Assembly: GCA_903879775.1 (NCBI GenBank)
Contig: CAIRMY010000132.1
Span: 1-10,107, forward strand
DNA length: 10,107 nucleotides
Origin: an uncultured Bacteroidota bacterium
Lineage (GTDB): Bacteria > Bacteroidota > Bacteroidia > NS11-12g > UBA955
Reading direction: 5' to 3'
Shown: in pieces, positions 1 to 6,886 of the stretch
How positions within the stretch are numbered: position 1 is the stretch's first letter
Layout: each line of letters starts with the position of its first letter
The notes under the pieces: model-generated
What the model saw: only the letters and a program-made list of their open reading frames with translations
The model's database searches: none
Told to the model about the DNA's origin: nothing
Program-made: the position numbers and the translations under genes

Positions 1-1665
1 AAATCCTTTACTTAAATCAAATCTAAACCCATCAATCTTATATTCTTCGAGTAAATACTTTATGATCCGTTTGGTGTAATACCTCATTGCAGAACTCTCA
101 TGGTTCAAATCATATCCAACGTTAAAGGGATGTTTCGCAACAATATTTGCATAAGGACTATTTGCCGTAGGTGCCGATACGGCATCATCCCAATACAATT
201 GACAAATTGGTGCAGTGCTAAATGCATGATTGAAAACAACATCCATAATCACAGCAATGCCTTGCTCGTGGCAAGCGTTCACCAACGACTTAAATGCATT
301 TTTATTGCCGTAATATTTATCCAACGCCATGTGCGATGCAGGATTGTAACCCCAGCTCAAATTTCCCTCAAATTCAGTCACCGGCATCAATTGCAATGCC
401 GTAATTCCCAATCGCTTCAAATAAGGCAATGTATCCTGTAATGCTTTAAAATTTTGTGCTTTTGTAAAATCGCGTACCAAACATTCATAAATCACTAATT
501 TTTCTTTTGAGGGACGTTGAAAATTCACCTTACTCCATGAAAACGCCGCGGCACCCGGTTGCATCACAGTGACCCAACCAGAAGTTTTATTTTTAGGATA
601 AGGTTTCAAATTTGGATAGACCGTTGGAGAGATATAAGCATCGTCCCACTCATTTAACATCAATGGGCTAAACGGATCTGCAATTCTCTTGGTGCCGTCT
701 ACTAAGTATTGATACCCAACTTCTTCCCCCGGCTTAAGTCCCTCAATAAGCGTCCACCAACAAGCTTTCGAAGCATCATATTTCATGAAATACTTTAAAT
801 CTGGTTGCCAGTTTGAAAAGTCGCCAATTGCATAAACATAATTTTTATATGGGGCATAAAGCACCAAATAAACCGTTGAATCGTTCACGTAGTTAATTCC
901 TTGCTCCAATCCAGTAGGCATGGCTTGTTGCACCACATTAGGATTCACAACATAGCTCACGCTATCAGAAGCTGTTTCGCTACCGAGGGTTGCCACTACT
1001 TTAATTTGATGAGAACCAGCGGTAAAATTTGTAAAGTAATCTTGAATGCTATCCTTTAAACTTAAAGATCTATAAAGCGTTTGATCTAAATAAATGTTGA
1101 TGTTCGCACTCTTACTTGTCCATGCTACCACATTAAAAATATCGGTATTTTTTCCAATGGTGGTTTTTGATTCAGGCAATGTGATTTTCAACATTAAACT
1201 CGATGAAGCCGAGTACACTGGCGAAAAAATATCGCCCCCAGCCGAAGTCCGGCCCACTAAAGTACCATCTTGATTTCTAAACACAAAGGCCATTTGTTGA
1301 ATGGTTTCTCCAGTCTGAAAAGCACCTGCTTGGGCATAGAAGTTTTTCATATGGTAACGCATTTTCCAACGGTTATTTCCCAAACCTGTCATTTTTACTT
1401 TTGCATCAGCAGTTCCCCAGGTTCCCACTACATGTTGCCAATTAGCCCCCGATGTACTTAAAGTTGTAATCACACCAGCATGGGCATATACTTGAGTCAC
1501 TCCTTTCAAAGCTCCGTTGCCTAAACTTGCATCATAAATAATTGTCACTGTGTCTGTTTCTTTAGGGAAAACAGGTTCTACGCTAATGACTTGTGAATAA
1601 AGGAAATTCATTCCCATTGATACTACAATGAGTAAAAGCAACGATTTTATATTTTTAGAAACCAT
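1..1665 (-). CDS. Secreted GH13 alpha-amylase family glycoside hydrolase, copy 1 (5' part, truncated by window edge)
   Basis: Reading the minus strand from ATG at 1665, the frame stays open for 555 codons to the window edge. Residues 1-24 look like a signal peptide ending before Gln (LYSQ). Next comes a beta-sandwich-like region of Bacteroidota starch enzymes (about 25-240, including TQVYAHAGVIT). A CBM48-like domain follows with AIGDFSNWQPD (about 279-289). The GH13 catalytic barrel starts near residue 388. GH13 region I is visible as MDVVFNH (about 474-480). Region II is DGFRFDLSKG, whose Asp (about 550) would be the nucleophile. The acid/base Glu and third catalytic Asp lie outside the window. 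It is a close paralog of the gene at 8385-10107. Known of the family: hydrolysis of alpha-1,4-glucan links. Exact substrate and any type IX secretion tail are not visible. Confidence 0.93.
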   Translation of the reverse strand, partial: MVSKNIKSLLLLIVVSMGMNFLYSQVISVEPVFPKETDTVTIIYDASLGNGALKGVTQVYAHAGVITTLSTSGANWQHVVGTWGTADAKVKMTGLGNNRWKMRYHMKNFYAQAGAFQTGETIQQMAFVFRNQDGTLVGRTSAGGDIFSPVYSASSSLMLKITLPESKTTIGKNTDIFNVVAWTSKSANINIYLDQTLYRSLSLKDSIQDYFTNFTAGSHQIKVVATLGSETASDSVSYVVNPNVVQQAMPTGLEQGINYVNDSTVYLVLYAPYKNYVYAIGDFSNWQPDLKYFMKYDASKACWWTLIEGLKPGEEVGYQYLVDGTKRIADPFSPLMLNEWDDAYISPTVYPNLKPYPKNKTSGWVTVMQPGAAAFSWSKVNFQRPSKEKLVIYECLVRDFTKAQNFKALQDTLPYLKRLGITALQLMPVTEFEGNLSWGYNPASHMALDKYYGNKNAFKSLVNACHEQGIAVIMDVVFNHAFSTAPICQLYWDDAVSAPTANSPYANIVAKHPFNVGYDLNHESSAMRYYTKRIIKYLLEEYKIDGFRFDLSKGF

Positions 1666-1670
1666 AGAAG

Positions 1671-1705
1671 TAAGTGTTAATATGACGCAAAGTACAATAT
1701 TTTTT
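1671..1705 (-). promoter_or_regulatory. Conserved promoter/leader block of amylase copy 1
   Basis: This 35-nt block lies 5 nt upstream of the amylase ATG. It is identical, in the same orientation to its gene, to 8344-8378 upstream of the second amylase. On the minus strand it contains TACTTTG (1688-1694), close to the Bacteroidota -7 element TAnnTTTG but one base shorter in the spacer. That would give a leader of about 15-20 nt. It sits between divergent genes, so it may also carry signals for the YqgE/AlgH gene, although no clear -7 element is seen in that direction. Promoter function is inferred. Confidence 0.6.
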
Positions 1706-1752
1706 CTTGATTTTTTTGGAGTGTGAGAAATTTTTTCCATATTGCATTCTCA

Positions 1753-2307
1753 ATGAGAAACTATTTTAAACCGGGCACTTTGCTCATCGCGGAACCATTC
1801 ATTACCGATGATAGTTTCTTTAGAGCCGTTGTTCTCATTATTGAAGACAATGCGGAGGGAACAATGGGTGTTGTGATTAACGACTCTTCAAATTTACTCA
1901 TGAAAGCAGCGAGTGAAGTCGACGGTGCCGAAATTACCTTAAAATTATATTTTGGAGGACCTGTAGAATCAAAACAAACAATGAATTTCTTACATCATTG
2001 TAGTGATATACCGAACGCCTTAAATGTTGGAGAGGGAATTTATTGGGGTGGAAATGCTTTTGACATCATCGACAAACACCAAACCGGTGAACTCAATGAA
2101 ACCAATGCGATTGCAATTGCAGGATATTGCGGCTGGGGGCCAGATCAACTTCAAAAGGAGTTAGATGAAAAAACGTGGATTGTTTCTAAATTCAAGAGTT
2201 CATACATTTTCATGAATGCAAACTTTGTTTGGAAAAAGGCACTTTCAGATTTGGGAGGAGAATATTCTTGGTTGGCACTAGCGCCAACCGATGTTAAGTT
2301 AAACTAA
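1753..2307 (+). CDS. yqgE: YqgE/AlgH family protein (UPF0301, DUF179), copy 1
   Basis: A 184-residue protein of the YqgE/AlgH family, whose biochemical role is still unclear; AlgH was linked to alginate regulation in Pseudomonas. Family hallmarks in order are LLIAEPFITD near the N terminus, VVLIIEDNAEGTMGVVINDSS, the YFGGPVES segment, and GYCGWGPDQLQKEL in the C-terminal half. No signal peptide is seen, so it should be cytoplasmic. I chose ATG 1753 because it puts the LLIAEPF motif at the usual distance from the start. An in-frame GTG at 1723 would add ten residues, and copy 2 has a similar extension, so the start is uncertain. The gene is divergent from amylase copy 1 and its stop is 4 nt from the stop of the convergent gene at 2312-3121. 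It is about 77% identical to the protein at 7742-8296 by my count. Confidence 0.93.
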   Translation: MRNYFKPGTLLIAEPFITDDSFFRAVVLIIEDNAEGTMGVVINDSSNLLMKAASEVDGAEITLKLYFGGPVESKQTMNFLHHCSDIPNALNVGEGIYWGGNAFDIIDKHQTGELNETNAIAIAGYCGWGPDQLQKELDEKTWIVSKFKSSYIFMNANFVWKKALSDLGGEYSWLALAPTDVKLN

Positions 2308-2311
2308 CGTT

Positions 2312-3121
2312 TTAGTCATTTGTCGAAAAAATTAATTTTAGCTGAACATTTGCTTCCGAAAACCACTCAAATAGCTCAGTTGCTTTTTTCATATCAACGT
2401 TTCGGTTGCTAAAAAATATTGTAGCCAATCTTTCACAATACGAACCGTGATAATTTTGAAGATGCCTCAAATGTCCTTCAATAAAATGAAAACTTGAATC
2501 GGTGTTCATGTTCAAATACATTTTATCATCAATAGATAAATTCAAAGTAGAATCATCCAAATAAATTAGATAAACGGGATCGTGACTGCAAGGAAGAGGC
2601 AGATAATATTCATCAATATTTGTGGGTTGAAAAACAGAATGTGCGCTTTCTTTTTTCTGAGGGACATCGACCCATTTGAAATCGGGAGCATTGCGAAATT
2701 CTCGACTAAACAGCTCAAATTTATTTGAGTCTTTTGGCAAAACGCAAAGCACAAAAGGCACATCGATAAATGGAATTTGAATATTCACAAAAGGCAATCC
2801 CCAGTAAATACTTTTCAAAGCCATACCAATGGGAAGAACAGAAATGATAGAATCTTTTATGTCACTGGCTGTGTCAAAACACATCAATACCGCTTGTAGT
2901 GAAGTATCATTTCCACCTACATGCGATTCAAACCGAGAGTTAAGGAGGGCACCAGAATAACAATAATAACTATGAAGCGAATCGTTAAGAATAGCAGGTG
3001 ACTTGCCAAAAGAATCTGCATTAGATTGCTTGACAGCCGCTTGATTGAAGCGGAACATCACTTGGGCTTCCGCTTTCAAACAGAGTAAAATAAAGCAACA
3101 AAAGAACCCTAAAGCGCGCAT
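2312..3121 (-). CDS. Secreted protein of unknown function (269 aa), possible ExbD-like C-terminal fold
   Basis: I do not recognise a family with certainty. Residues 1-19 form a signal peptide (MRALGFFCCFILLCLKAEA, then Q), so the protein is exported. The remainder is soluble. Residues 110-130 (FVNIQIPFIDVPFVLCVLP) are hydrophobic but contain Pro and Asp, so a membrane span is doubtful. The last 120 residues (LPLP, then an alternating strand pattern and AT-IFFSNRNVDMKKATELFEWFSEANVQ-LKLIF) resemble the periplasmic part of ExbD/TolR-like proteins. That is a pattern-level inference only. The gene converges on YqgE/AlgH copy 1 with 4 nt between stops. The protein at 7331-7735 occupies the mirrored position and shares the C-terminal pattern. 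A -7-like TATCTTTG sits directly upstream of the ATG. Confidence 0.8.
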   Translation of the reverse strand: MRALGFFCCFILLCLKAEAQVMFRFNQAAVKQSNADSFGKSPAILNDSLHSYYCYSGALLNSRFESHVGGNDTSLQAVLMCFDTASDIKDSIISVLPIGMALKSIYWGLPFVNIQIPFIDVPFVLCVLPKDSNKFELFSREFRNAPDFKWVDVPQKKESAHSVFQPTNIDEYYLPLPCSHDPVYLIYLDDSTLNLSIDDKMYLNMNTDSSFHFIEGHLRHLQNYHGSYCERLATIFFSNRNVDMKKATELFEWFSEANVQLKLIFSTND

Positions 3122-3125
3122 GAAA

Positions 3126-3133
3126 CAAAGATA
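3126..3133 (-). promoter_or_regulatory. -7 promoter element TATCTTTG for the 2312-3121 gene
   Basis: On the minus strand TATCTTTG is a full match to the Bacteroidota -7 consensus TAnnTTTG. It ends only 4 nt before the ATG at 3121. With the usual 5-7 nt from this element to the start of transcription, the mRNA would begin at or next to the start codon and be leaderless. A TTTTG about 15 nt upstream could serve as the -33 element, but its spacing is shorter than the usual 17-23 nt. Confidence 0.5.
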
Positions 3134-3161
3134 GCATTAATTAGATCGCAAAACGTAAACA

Positions 3162-3184
3162 CTGAAATTCAATGTTAATTTCAG
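3162..3184 (-). terminator. AT-rich hairpin downstream of the 3205-3744 gene, weak terminator candidate
   Basis: A perfect 8-bp inverted repeat CTGAAATT / AATTTCAG with a 7-nt loop lies 20 nt past the stop codon of the minus-strand gene. On that strand it is followed by TGTTTACGTTTT, a broken T-run. The stem is AT-rich, so this is a weak candidate. It also lies in the upstream region of the next minus-strand gene. Confidence 0.35.
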
Positions 3185-3204
3185 GATTATAAATTATTTC
3201 AATT

Positions 3205-3744
3205 TTAAAATTGAGACCAATCTACTGGGTTGCATTCTCGAATATATTTTTTTGAACATTTGTTACCTACAAACAGAACATAGCTAAGCTTACCATTCAA
3301 AAAACCTCCATTTCCAAATTGATAATCAGTTGCAAAAATAAAAGAACAAAAACTTACCTTTATTCCTGTTCGCAATCTCAAATTTAACTCACTCGACTGA
3401 ATACTCGTATCATTAAAAATTTCAGAATTATTGCGGTGATTTAATGTAAAACCAATATATGGTGTCCATCTCTTAACTCTAAAACCATATGCATGATGGT
3501 AATGCCACAAGTGATAATCGCCCTTCAAAAAGAAATTATTATCTGTGATTTTATCTTGATCAAACCTCAAAAATCCGGCGTTAACTTCATACTTTGAGGT
3601 ACTTCCACTAAAATCAATTCCCAATCCATGTTTCGCAACATATCCGTTCCGAAATTGATAAAGTCCACCAACAGAAAACAATTGAGCTTTTAAATTAATT
3701 GTAAACAGTATGAGAATTAAAAGGAATATTTTTTTCATTTGCAT
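3205..3744 (-). CDS. Secreted protein of unknown function (179 aa), probable outer-membrane beta-barrel-like
   Basis: The protein starts MQMKKIFLLILILFTINLKA and then Q, a clear signal peptide; the second Met at 3738 is an equally good start. The mature part is rich in aromatic and alternating polar/hydrophobic segments, such as LFSVGGLYQFRNGY, WTPYIGFTLNHRN, LNLRLRTGIKVSF and FIFATDYQFGNGGFLNGKLSYVLFVG. This fits amphipathic beta strands of a small outer-membrane or barrel-like protein. The last 20 residues hold two Cys (KCSKKYIREC) and could form a C-terminal disulphide. It is transcribed in the same direction as the 2312-3121 gene with an 83-nt gap. No named family is recognised. Confidence 0.78.
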   Translation of the reverse strand: MQMKKIFLLILILFTINLKAQLFSVGGLYQFRNGYVAKHGLGIDFSGSTSKYEVNAGFLRFDQDKITDNNFFLKGDYHLWHYHHAYGFRVKRWTPYIGFTLNHRNNSEIFNDTSIQSSELNLRLRTGIKVSFCSFIFATDYQFGNGGFLNGKLSYVLFVGNKCSKKYIRECNPVDWSQF

Positions 3745-3798
3745 TTTGGGTTATAACGTTTATTTGATATCGTAAATTGATTTTTATTCATTAAATGG

Positions 3799-3806
3799 CA
3801 AATATA
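3799..3806 (-). promoter_or_regulatory. -7 promoter element TATATTTG for the 3205-3744 gene
   Basis: On the minus strand TATATTTG matches TAnnTTTG exactly. It lies about 55 nt upstream of the start codon, giving a leader of about 48 nt. I see no clear TTG -33 partner at the expected 19-21 nt upstream. The rest of the 3745-3945 intergenic stretch is AT-rich and shows no other structure I can support. Confidence 0.4.
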
Positions 3807-3945
3807 AATTAAAATCATGCTTTTACATTTTTTTGAATCTATCTAAAATAAAACATCCAAATAAATTCCTTAATATTGAAGCTTCAAATTTTGCGTTAAC
3901 ACATAAATAGCATCAAGTTAATGTTAGAATTGTTGGGAATTAAGA

Positions 3946-5577
3946 GTGGAATTAAGGACTAGGAAATATAATTTTTGGAATATAGAAGGCATTGATTTTT
4001 CTGCTTTTCAAATATTGCCTATTGTTATTTTGGTTTCATTTCTTTCGTTTTCTTGCCAAGGCAATAGTTCCAAAAAATTAAACGATAGTGCTACAGTTAA
4101 ATCTAAACCTTCAATTCAAGTATCTCAACAATTACAAGCCTTTCCAGCTCAATACGACAGTTTGGTTGGTTGGGAATTCAAGAACAATTCAATACCAGAT
4201 TGGAAACATGTAATTTTTGATTACGACAATGAAAACAAGTTGGATATTCTCACCTTTAGGGGTGGAAATCAAAGAAATTCACCTGTAATTGGAGAATTAG
4301 AATTTACTCCAAAATCTTTAAAATTGCTTTGGGATTTTCAAACAAATGTTGATACTTTAAAAGGAAGATACGGTTATTGGGGTGGAGGTGCAGGATGGAC
4401 AGGTCAACCACTCTTACTGAATTGGTCAGCCAAAGAATGCAAAGATGTTCATTCATTGTTTGATGCATATAAATCTAGAAATAAAGAGCTTAAAGAAATT
4501 GTGCAAATTTCTTTAAGCGGTTACATTTATTTTCTTGATTTCGAAACAGGGAAAAAAACCAGAGAACCTATTTATATAGCAAATCCTATAAAAGGCACAC
4601 CAAGCGTTGACCCATTAAAGAGATTCTTACTTGTTGGTCAAGGGGTTCCCCACCGTGGAGGATTCCATTGGAGGTGTTTTGATTTAAAAACGTGTAAACT
4701 GCTGCATGAAGAAAAAACTCCGAGTAGCTATGCATTTAGAGGTTGGGGTGCCAGTGATGCCTCTCCACTTTTTAGCAAAGATGCCAAATTTATTTGGCCT
4801 ACAGAAAGCGGGGTGATCTATTTTGGGCAATCTACCGATAAAGGCATTAACCAATTGGCACAGGCGCACTATCGTTTTACCGTACCATCTAAACAAGGCA
4901 CAGAATCTAGTCCCTCAGCCTTTGCAAATTTAATCTACATGACCGATAACGGGGGAACTGTCATTTGTTTTGATGTAAATAATATGAAGCCTAGATGGCA
5001 TTATGCAAGTGGTGACGATAATGATGCAACACCGGTTGTAGATATTGAGAATGGGGTTCCATTTATTTATATTGGAAATGAAGTAGATAAACAAGGCGAT
5101 AGCGGTAAATCTTCTTTTTCTAAATTGAATGGCTTAACAGGCAAATTGGTATGGAAATACTCTAAAATTTGCAACTCTGTTTTTGGTAAAAAACCAAATA
5201 ACGGAGGAATATTAAGCACTTGTTGTATTGGCAAAGGAAAAATGAAATCTTATGTTTGGACAGTGTTTTCTAGATTGGGCAAATCAACATCAGGGAAGTT
5301 GGTTTGTATCAACAAGGAAACAGGTACATTAAAATATGAAATACAATTAAATCAATATAGCTGGGTATCTCCAATTTTATTGTATGATCAATCGGGCAAT
5401 GGATATATTTATTTGGCCGATGTTGGTGGAAATGTATACATTTTCAATGCTGAAACAGGTGAAATTATATACAAAAAAAATATTGGCAATACTTTTGAAT
5501 CTTCACCAATTGCATGGAAAAACTTCATTATACAACCAGCTAGAGGGAACAGATTATTATGCTTTCAAATCGAATAA
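3946..5577 (+). CDS. PQQ-like beta-propeller repeat lipoprotein (543 aa)
   Basis: This is a beta-propeller protein of the PQQ/quinoprotein-like repeat type. After a hydrophobic stretch (residues 24-36, LPIVILVSFLSFS) Cys37 fits a loose Bacteroidota lipobox, so the protein is probably a lipoprotein. The mature part contains propeller blades: GYIYFLDFETGKK (about 192-204), GGTVICFDVNNMKPRWHYASGDD (about 338-358), KLNGLTGKLVWKY (about 394-406), GKLVCINKETGTLKYE and GGNVYIFNAETGEIIYKK near the C terminus. A VIFDYDNENKLDI segment (about 88-100) resembles FG-GAP/VCBS calcium loops. The start is GTG. It leaves an unusually long 23-residue N-region, and no in-frame ATG lies before Cys37. The protein is probably non-enzymatic or a scaffold; specific PQQ binding is not shown. 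Its end overlaps the next gene, so the two are likely co-translated. Confidence 0.85.
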   Translation: MELRTRKYNFWNIEGIDFSAFQILPIVILVSFLSFSCQGNSSKKLNDSATVKSKPSIQVSQQLQAFPAQYDSLVGWEFKNNSIPDWKHVIFDYDNENKLDILTFRGGNQRNSPVIGELEFTPKSLKLLWDFQTNVDTLKGRYGYWGGGAGWTGQPLLLNWSAKECKDVHSLFDAYKSRNKELKEIVQISLSGYIYFLDFETGKKTREPIYIANPIKGTPSVDPLKRFLLVGQGVPHRGGFHWRCFDLKTCKLLHEEKTPSSYAFRGWGASDASPLFSKDAKFIWPTESGVIYFGQSTDKGINQLAQAHYRFTVPSKQGTESSPSAFANLIYMTDNGGTVICFDVNNMKPRWHYASGDDNDATPVVDIENGVPFIYIGNEVDKQGDSGKSSFSKLNGLTGKLVWKYSKICNSVFGKKPNNGGILSTCCIGKGKMKSYVWTVFSRLGKSTSGKLVCINKETGTLKYEIQLNQYSWVSPILLYDQSGNGYIYLADVGGNVYIFNAETGEIIYKKNIGNTFESSPIAWKNFIIQPARGNRLLCFQIE

Positions 5578-6323
5578 AATATTGGCTGCGAAAATTGGCA
5601 ATTGGAGTTGTGACTCTTTTAATGCATCCCTTGCATTCGCAACCTGACGAATTAAAAACAATTCACAACTCCGACTCTCCATATCCATATTGGCTTTATT
5701 TACCTGAAAACTTTTACAGCGATAGCACTGCCAATTGGCCAGTTATTGTATTCCTTCATGGAAGGTCATTAAGTGGAACTGATTTAAACCTTGTAACGAA
5801 ATATGGACTAATTTCTGAAATTAAAAAAGGCAGGAAAATTCCTGCAATTATCATTGCGCCACAAGTAAAACGAAGCAGTTCATGGAATCCAGATAGTGTC
5901 ATTAAATGTTTAAAAACAGCCACCACAAACTATAAAGTCGACACAAATCGAATTGCCATCACTGGGATGAGCCTGGGTGGCTATGGAACTTTACACACAG
6001 CTGGCAAATACCCTCAAATATTTTCTGCAGCCGCTGCATTTTGCGGAGGCGGGAATTTAAATGATGGCTGTAATTTATCGACAATTCCTGTATGGATAGC
6101 TCATGGAAAAAGAGACAAAGCTGTACCTTTTCGTGAATCATTAAAAATGGTTAAATCTATTCAAAAATGCAATCCAAATAAACTCTTATTTACAGTATTT
6201 AAGAGACATAACCATGCCGCAATGGCCAGAATGTATACCAAAGAGGAACTCTATCAATTTTTATTAATGAACTCCAAAAACAAAGATCCTTTTTTTCCTA
6301 AATTCAAAAAACAAAGACTTTAA
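5559..6323 (+). CDS. Secreted alpha/beta-hydrolase, esterase / phospholipase-carboxylesterase-like (254 aa)
   Basis: Residues 1-27 look like a signal peptide (hydrophobic core LAIGVVTLLM, ending LHSQ), so the enzyme acts outside the cytoplasm. The alpha/beta-hydrolase signature is complete: oxyanion-hole motif FLHG (65-68), nucleophile elbow GMSLGGYG with Ser138, acid Asp186 in AHGKRDKAVP, and a catalytic His at 217 or 219 in KRHNHAAM. The layout matches the secreted phospholipase/carboxylesterase and dienelactone-hydrolase-like families (often annotated as prolyl oligopeptidase or phospholipase). The substrate is unknown. The ATG overlaps the end of the propeller gene by 19 nt in another frame, so the two are translationally coupled. 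The C terminus is basic (KFKKQRL). No terminator is evident directly downstream. Confidence 0.88.
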   Translation: MLSNRIKYWLRKLAIGVVTLLMHPLHSQPDELKTIHNSDSPYPYWLYLPENFYSDSTANWPVIVFLHGRSLSGTDLNLVTKYGLISEIKKGRKIPAIIIAPQVKRSSSWNPDSVIKCLKTATTNYKVDTNRIAITGMSLGGYGTLHTAGKYPQIFSAAAAFCGGGNLNDGCNLSTIPVWIAHGKRDKAVPFRESLKMVKSIQKCNPNKLLFTVFKRHNHAAMARMYTKEELYQFLLMNSKNKDPFFPKFKKQRL

Positions 6324-6341
6324 TTTTATTTTTCCAGCAAC

Positions 6342-6448
6342 AATGGAACTGCCTTGATTCCAAAGATTGGTTTCTGTTCATACAATGAAAAACAATTGCT
6401 GAACTACAACTTTAAATATTAAACGCTAAACATTAAATTTCAGTTTAA
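6342..6448. repeat. Degenerate outermost copy of the ssrA-downstream repeat
   Basis: The segments AATGGAACTGCCTTGATTCC (6342-6361) and AAAACAATTGCTGAACT (around 6389-6405) resemble the start and middle of the next unit (AATGGAACTACC...GATTCC and AAAACAATTGCTTCGCAA). The similarity is patchy and the copy would be an old, decayed one. Apart from this, 6324-6448 holds only AT-rich sequence. Confidence 0.3.
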
Positions 6449-6534
6449 TGGAACTACCTCACTTCGTTCGGTGATTCCATTTTGGTGGTGCCTACAACAA
6501 AAACAATTGCTTCGCAATTGGGAGTTGGGTGGGA
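6449..6534. repeat. Short variant copy (about 86 bp) of the ssrA-downstream repeat
   Basis: This copy begins with GGAACTACCTCACTTCGTTCGGTGATTCC, broken here at the 20-base limit as GGAACTACCTCACTTCG then TTCGGTGATTCC, and shares the beginning of the two longer units. It ends in GGAGTTGGGTGGGAG, similar to the GGAGTTGGGGGGA end of the longer units. The middle of the long units is replaced by a 7-bp hairpin CAATTGC-TTC-GCAATTG (6504-6520). The ends are shared and the centre differs. Confidence 0.6.
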
Positions 6535-6710
6535 GTTATCTCACTTCGTTCGATGATTCCTGAGGTGGGTGCCTAACACGGAAAAAGCCACATGCACAGC
6601 ATGTGATTTTTATTGGGTAATCGCTGCGCTCAAATGTTCCATTTGGCTAGCTTTATCCCAATAAAAAACCCCGCAAAATTGCGGGGCTTTTTCAGTGTGG
6701 AGTTGGGGGG
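6535..6710. repeat. 176-bp tandem repeat, unit A (with duplicated tmRNA 3'-end fragment)
   Basis: Unit A repeats at exactly +176 as unit B. From 6555 to 6711 I count six mismatches and no gaps. On the minus strand it holds, in order, the last 13-14 nt of tmRNA (CCCCCCAACTCCA, within 6695-6711), a copy of the ssrA terminator (hairpin 6669-6686), an 11-bp stem TTTTTATTGGG/CCCAATAAAAA (6607-6617 with 6657-6667) enclosing hairpin CAAATG-TTC-CATTTG (6631-6645), and hairpin CACATGC-ACA-GCATGTG (6589-6605). No ORF of note and no transposase are present. It is a non-coding structured repeat, not a gene. Confidence 0.85.
6669..6692 (-). terminator. Duplicated copy of the ssrA terminator (unit A)
   Basis: Hairpin CCCCGC-AAAATT-GCGGGG is flanked by A6 on one side and CTTTTT on the other, so it can end transcription in either direction. 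It is identical to the ssrA terminator 176 bp away. It could act as a back-up terminator for tmRNA readthrough or for the operon ending at 6323. Confidence 0.7.
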
Positions 6711-6886
6711 ACTACCTCCCTTTGGTCGGTGATTCCTGAGGTGGGTGCCGAACACGGAAAAAGCCACATGCTATGCATGTGATTTTTATTGGGTATTCGC
6801 TGCGCTCAAATGTTCCATTTGGCTAGCTTTAACCCAATAAAAAACCCCGCAAAATTGCGGGGCTTTTTCAGTGTGGAGTTGGGGGG
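6711..6886. repeat. 176-bp tandem repeat, unit B (adjoins and includes the real tmRNA 3' end)
   Basis: Unit B is the copy joined to the intact ssrA gene. Its last bases (6871-6887) are the tmRNA acceptor end. It contains the functional ssrA terminator, a 12-bp stem TTTTTATTGGGT/ACCCAATAAAAA (6783-6794 with 6832-6843), hairpin CAAATG-TTC-CATTTG (6807-6821), and hairpin CACATGC-TAT-GCATGTG (6765-6781). Compared with unit A the 7-bp stem of the last hairpin is unchanged and all three loop bases differ. Confidence 0.85.
6839..6868 (-). terminator. Rho-independent terminator of ssrA
   Basis: On the minus strand this reads AAAAAG-CCCCGC-AATTTT-GCGGGG-TTTTTT: a GC-rich 6-bp stem followed by six Ts, starting just past the tmRNA 3' end. 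The flanking A-run also makes it able to work on the plus strand. Confidence 0.85.

Noticed and set aside
100..441. Plus-strand frame of 113 codons, and similar ones at 1270-1461 and (minus) 8381-8677, 8595-8777, 8910-9146
   Set aside because: All lie antisense inside the two amylase genes, whose reading frames are supported by domains and by mutual alignment.
3921..3962. Short frame MLELLGIKSGIKD overlapping the start of the propeller gene, as leader peptide or true start
   Set aside because: It is in a different frame, is only 13 codons long, and shows no regulatory codon run or ribosome binding site.
4684..4896. Minus-strand frame within the propeller gene, and likewise 5384-5647 (plus) and 5959-6141 (minus)
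   Set aside because: These overlap well-supported coding regions in other frames and have no signal or domain of their own.
6449..6886. CRISPR array
   Set aside because: Repeats are 86-176 bp, contiguous without unique spacers, and contain terminators and tmRNA sequence; no cas genes are present.
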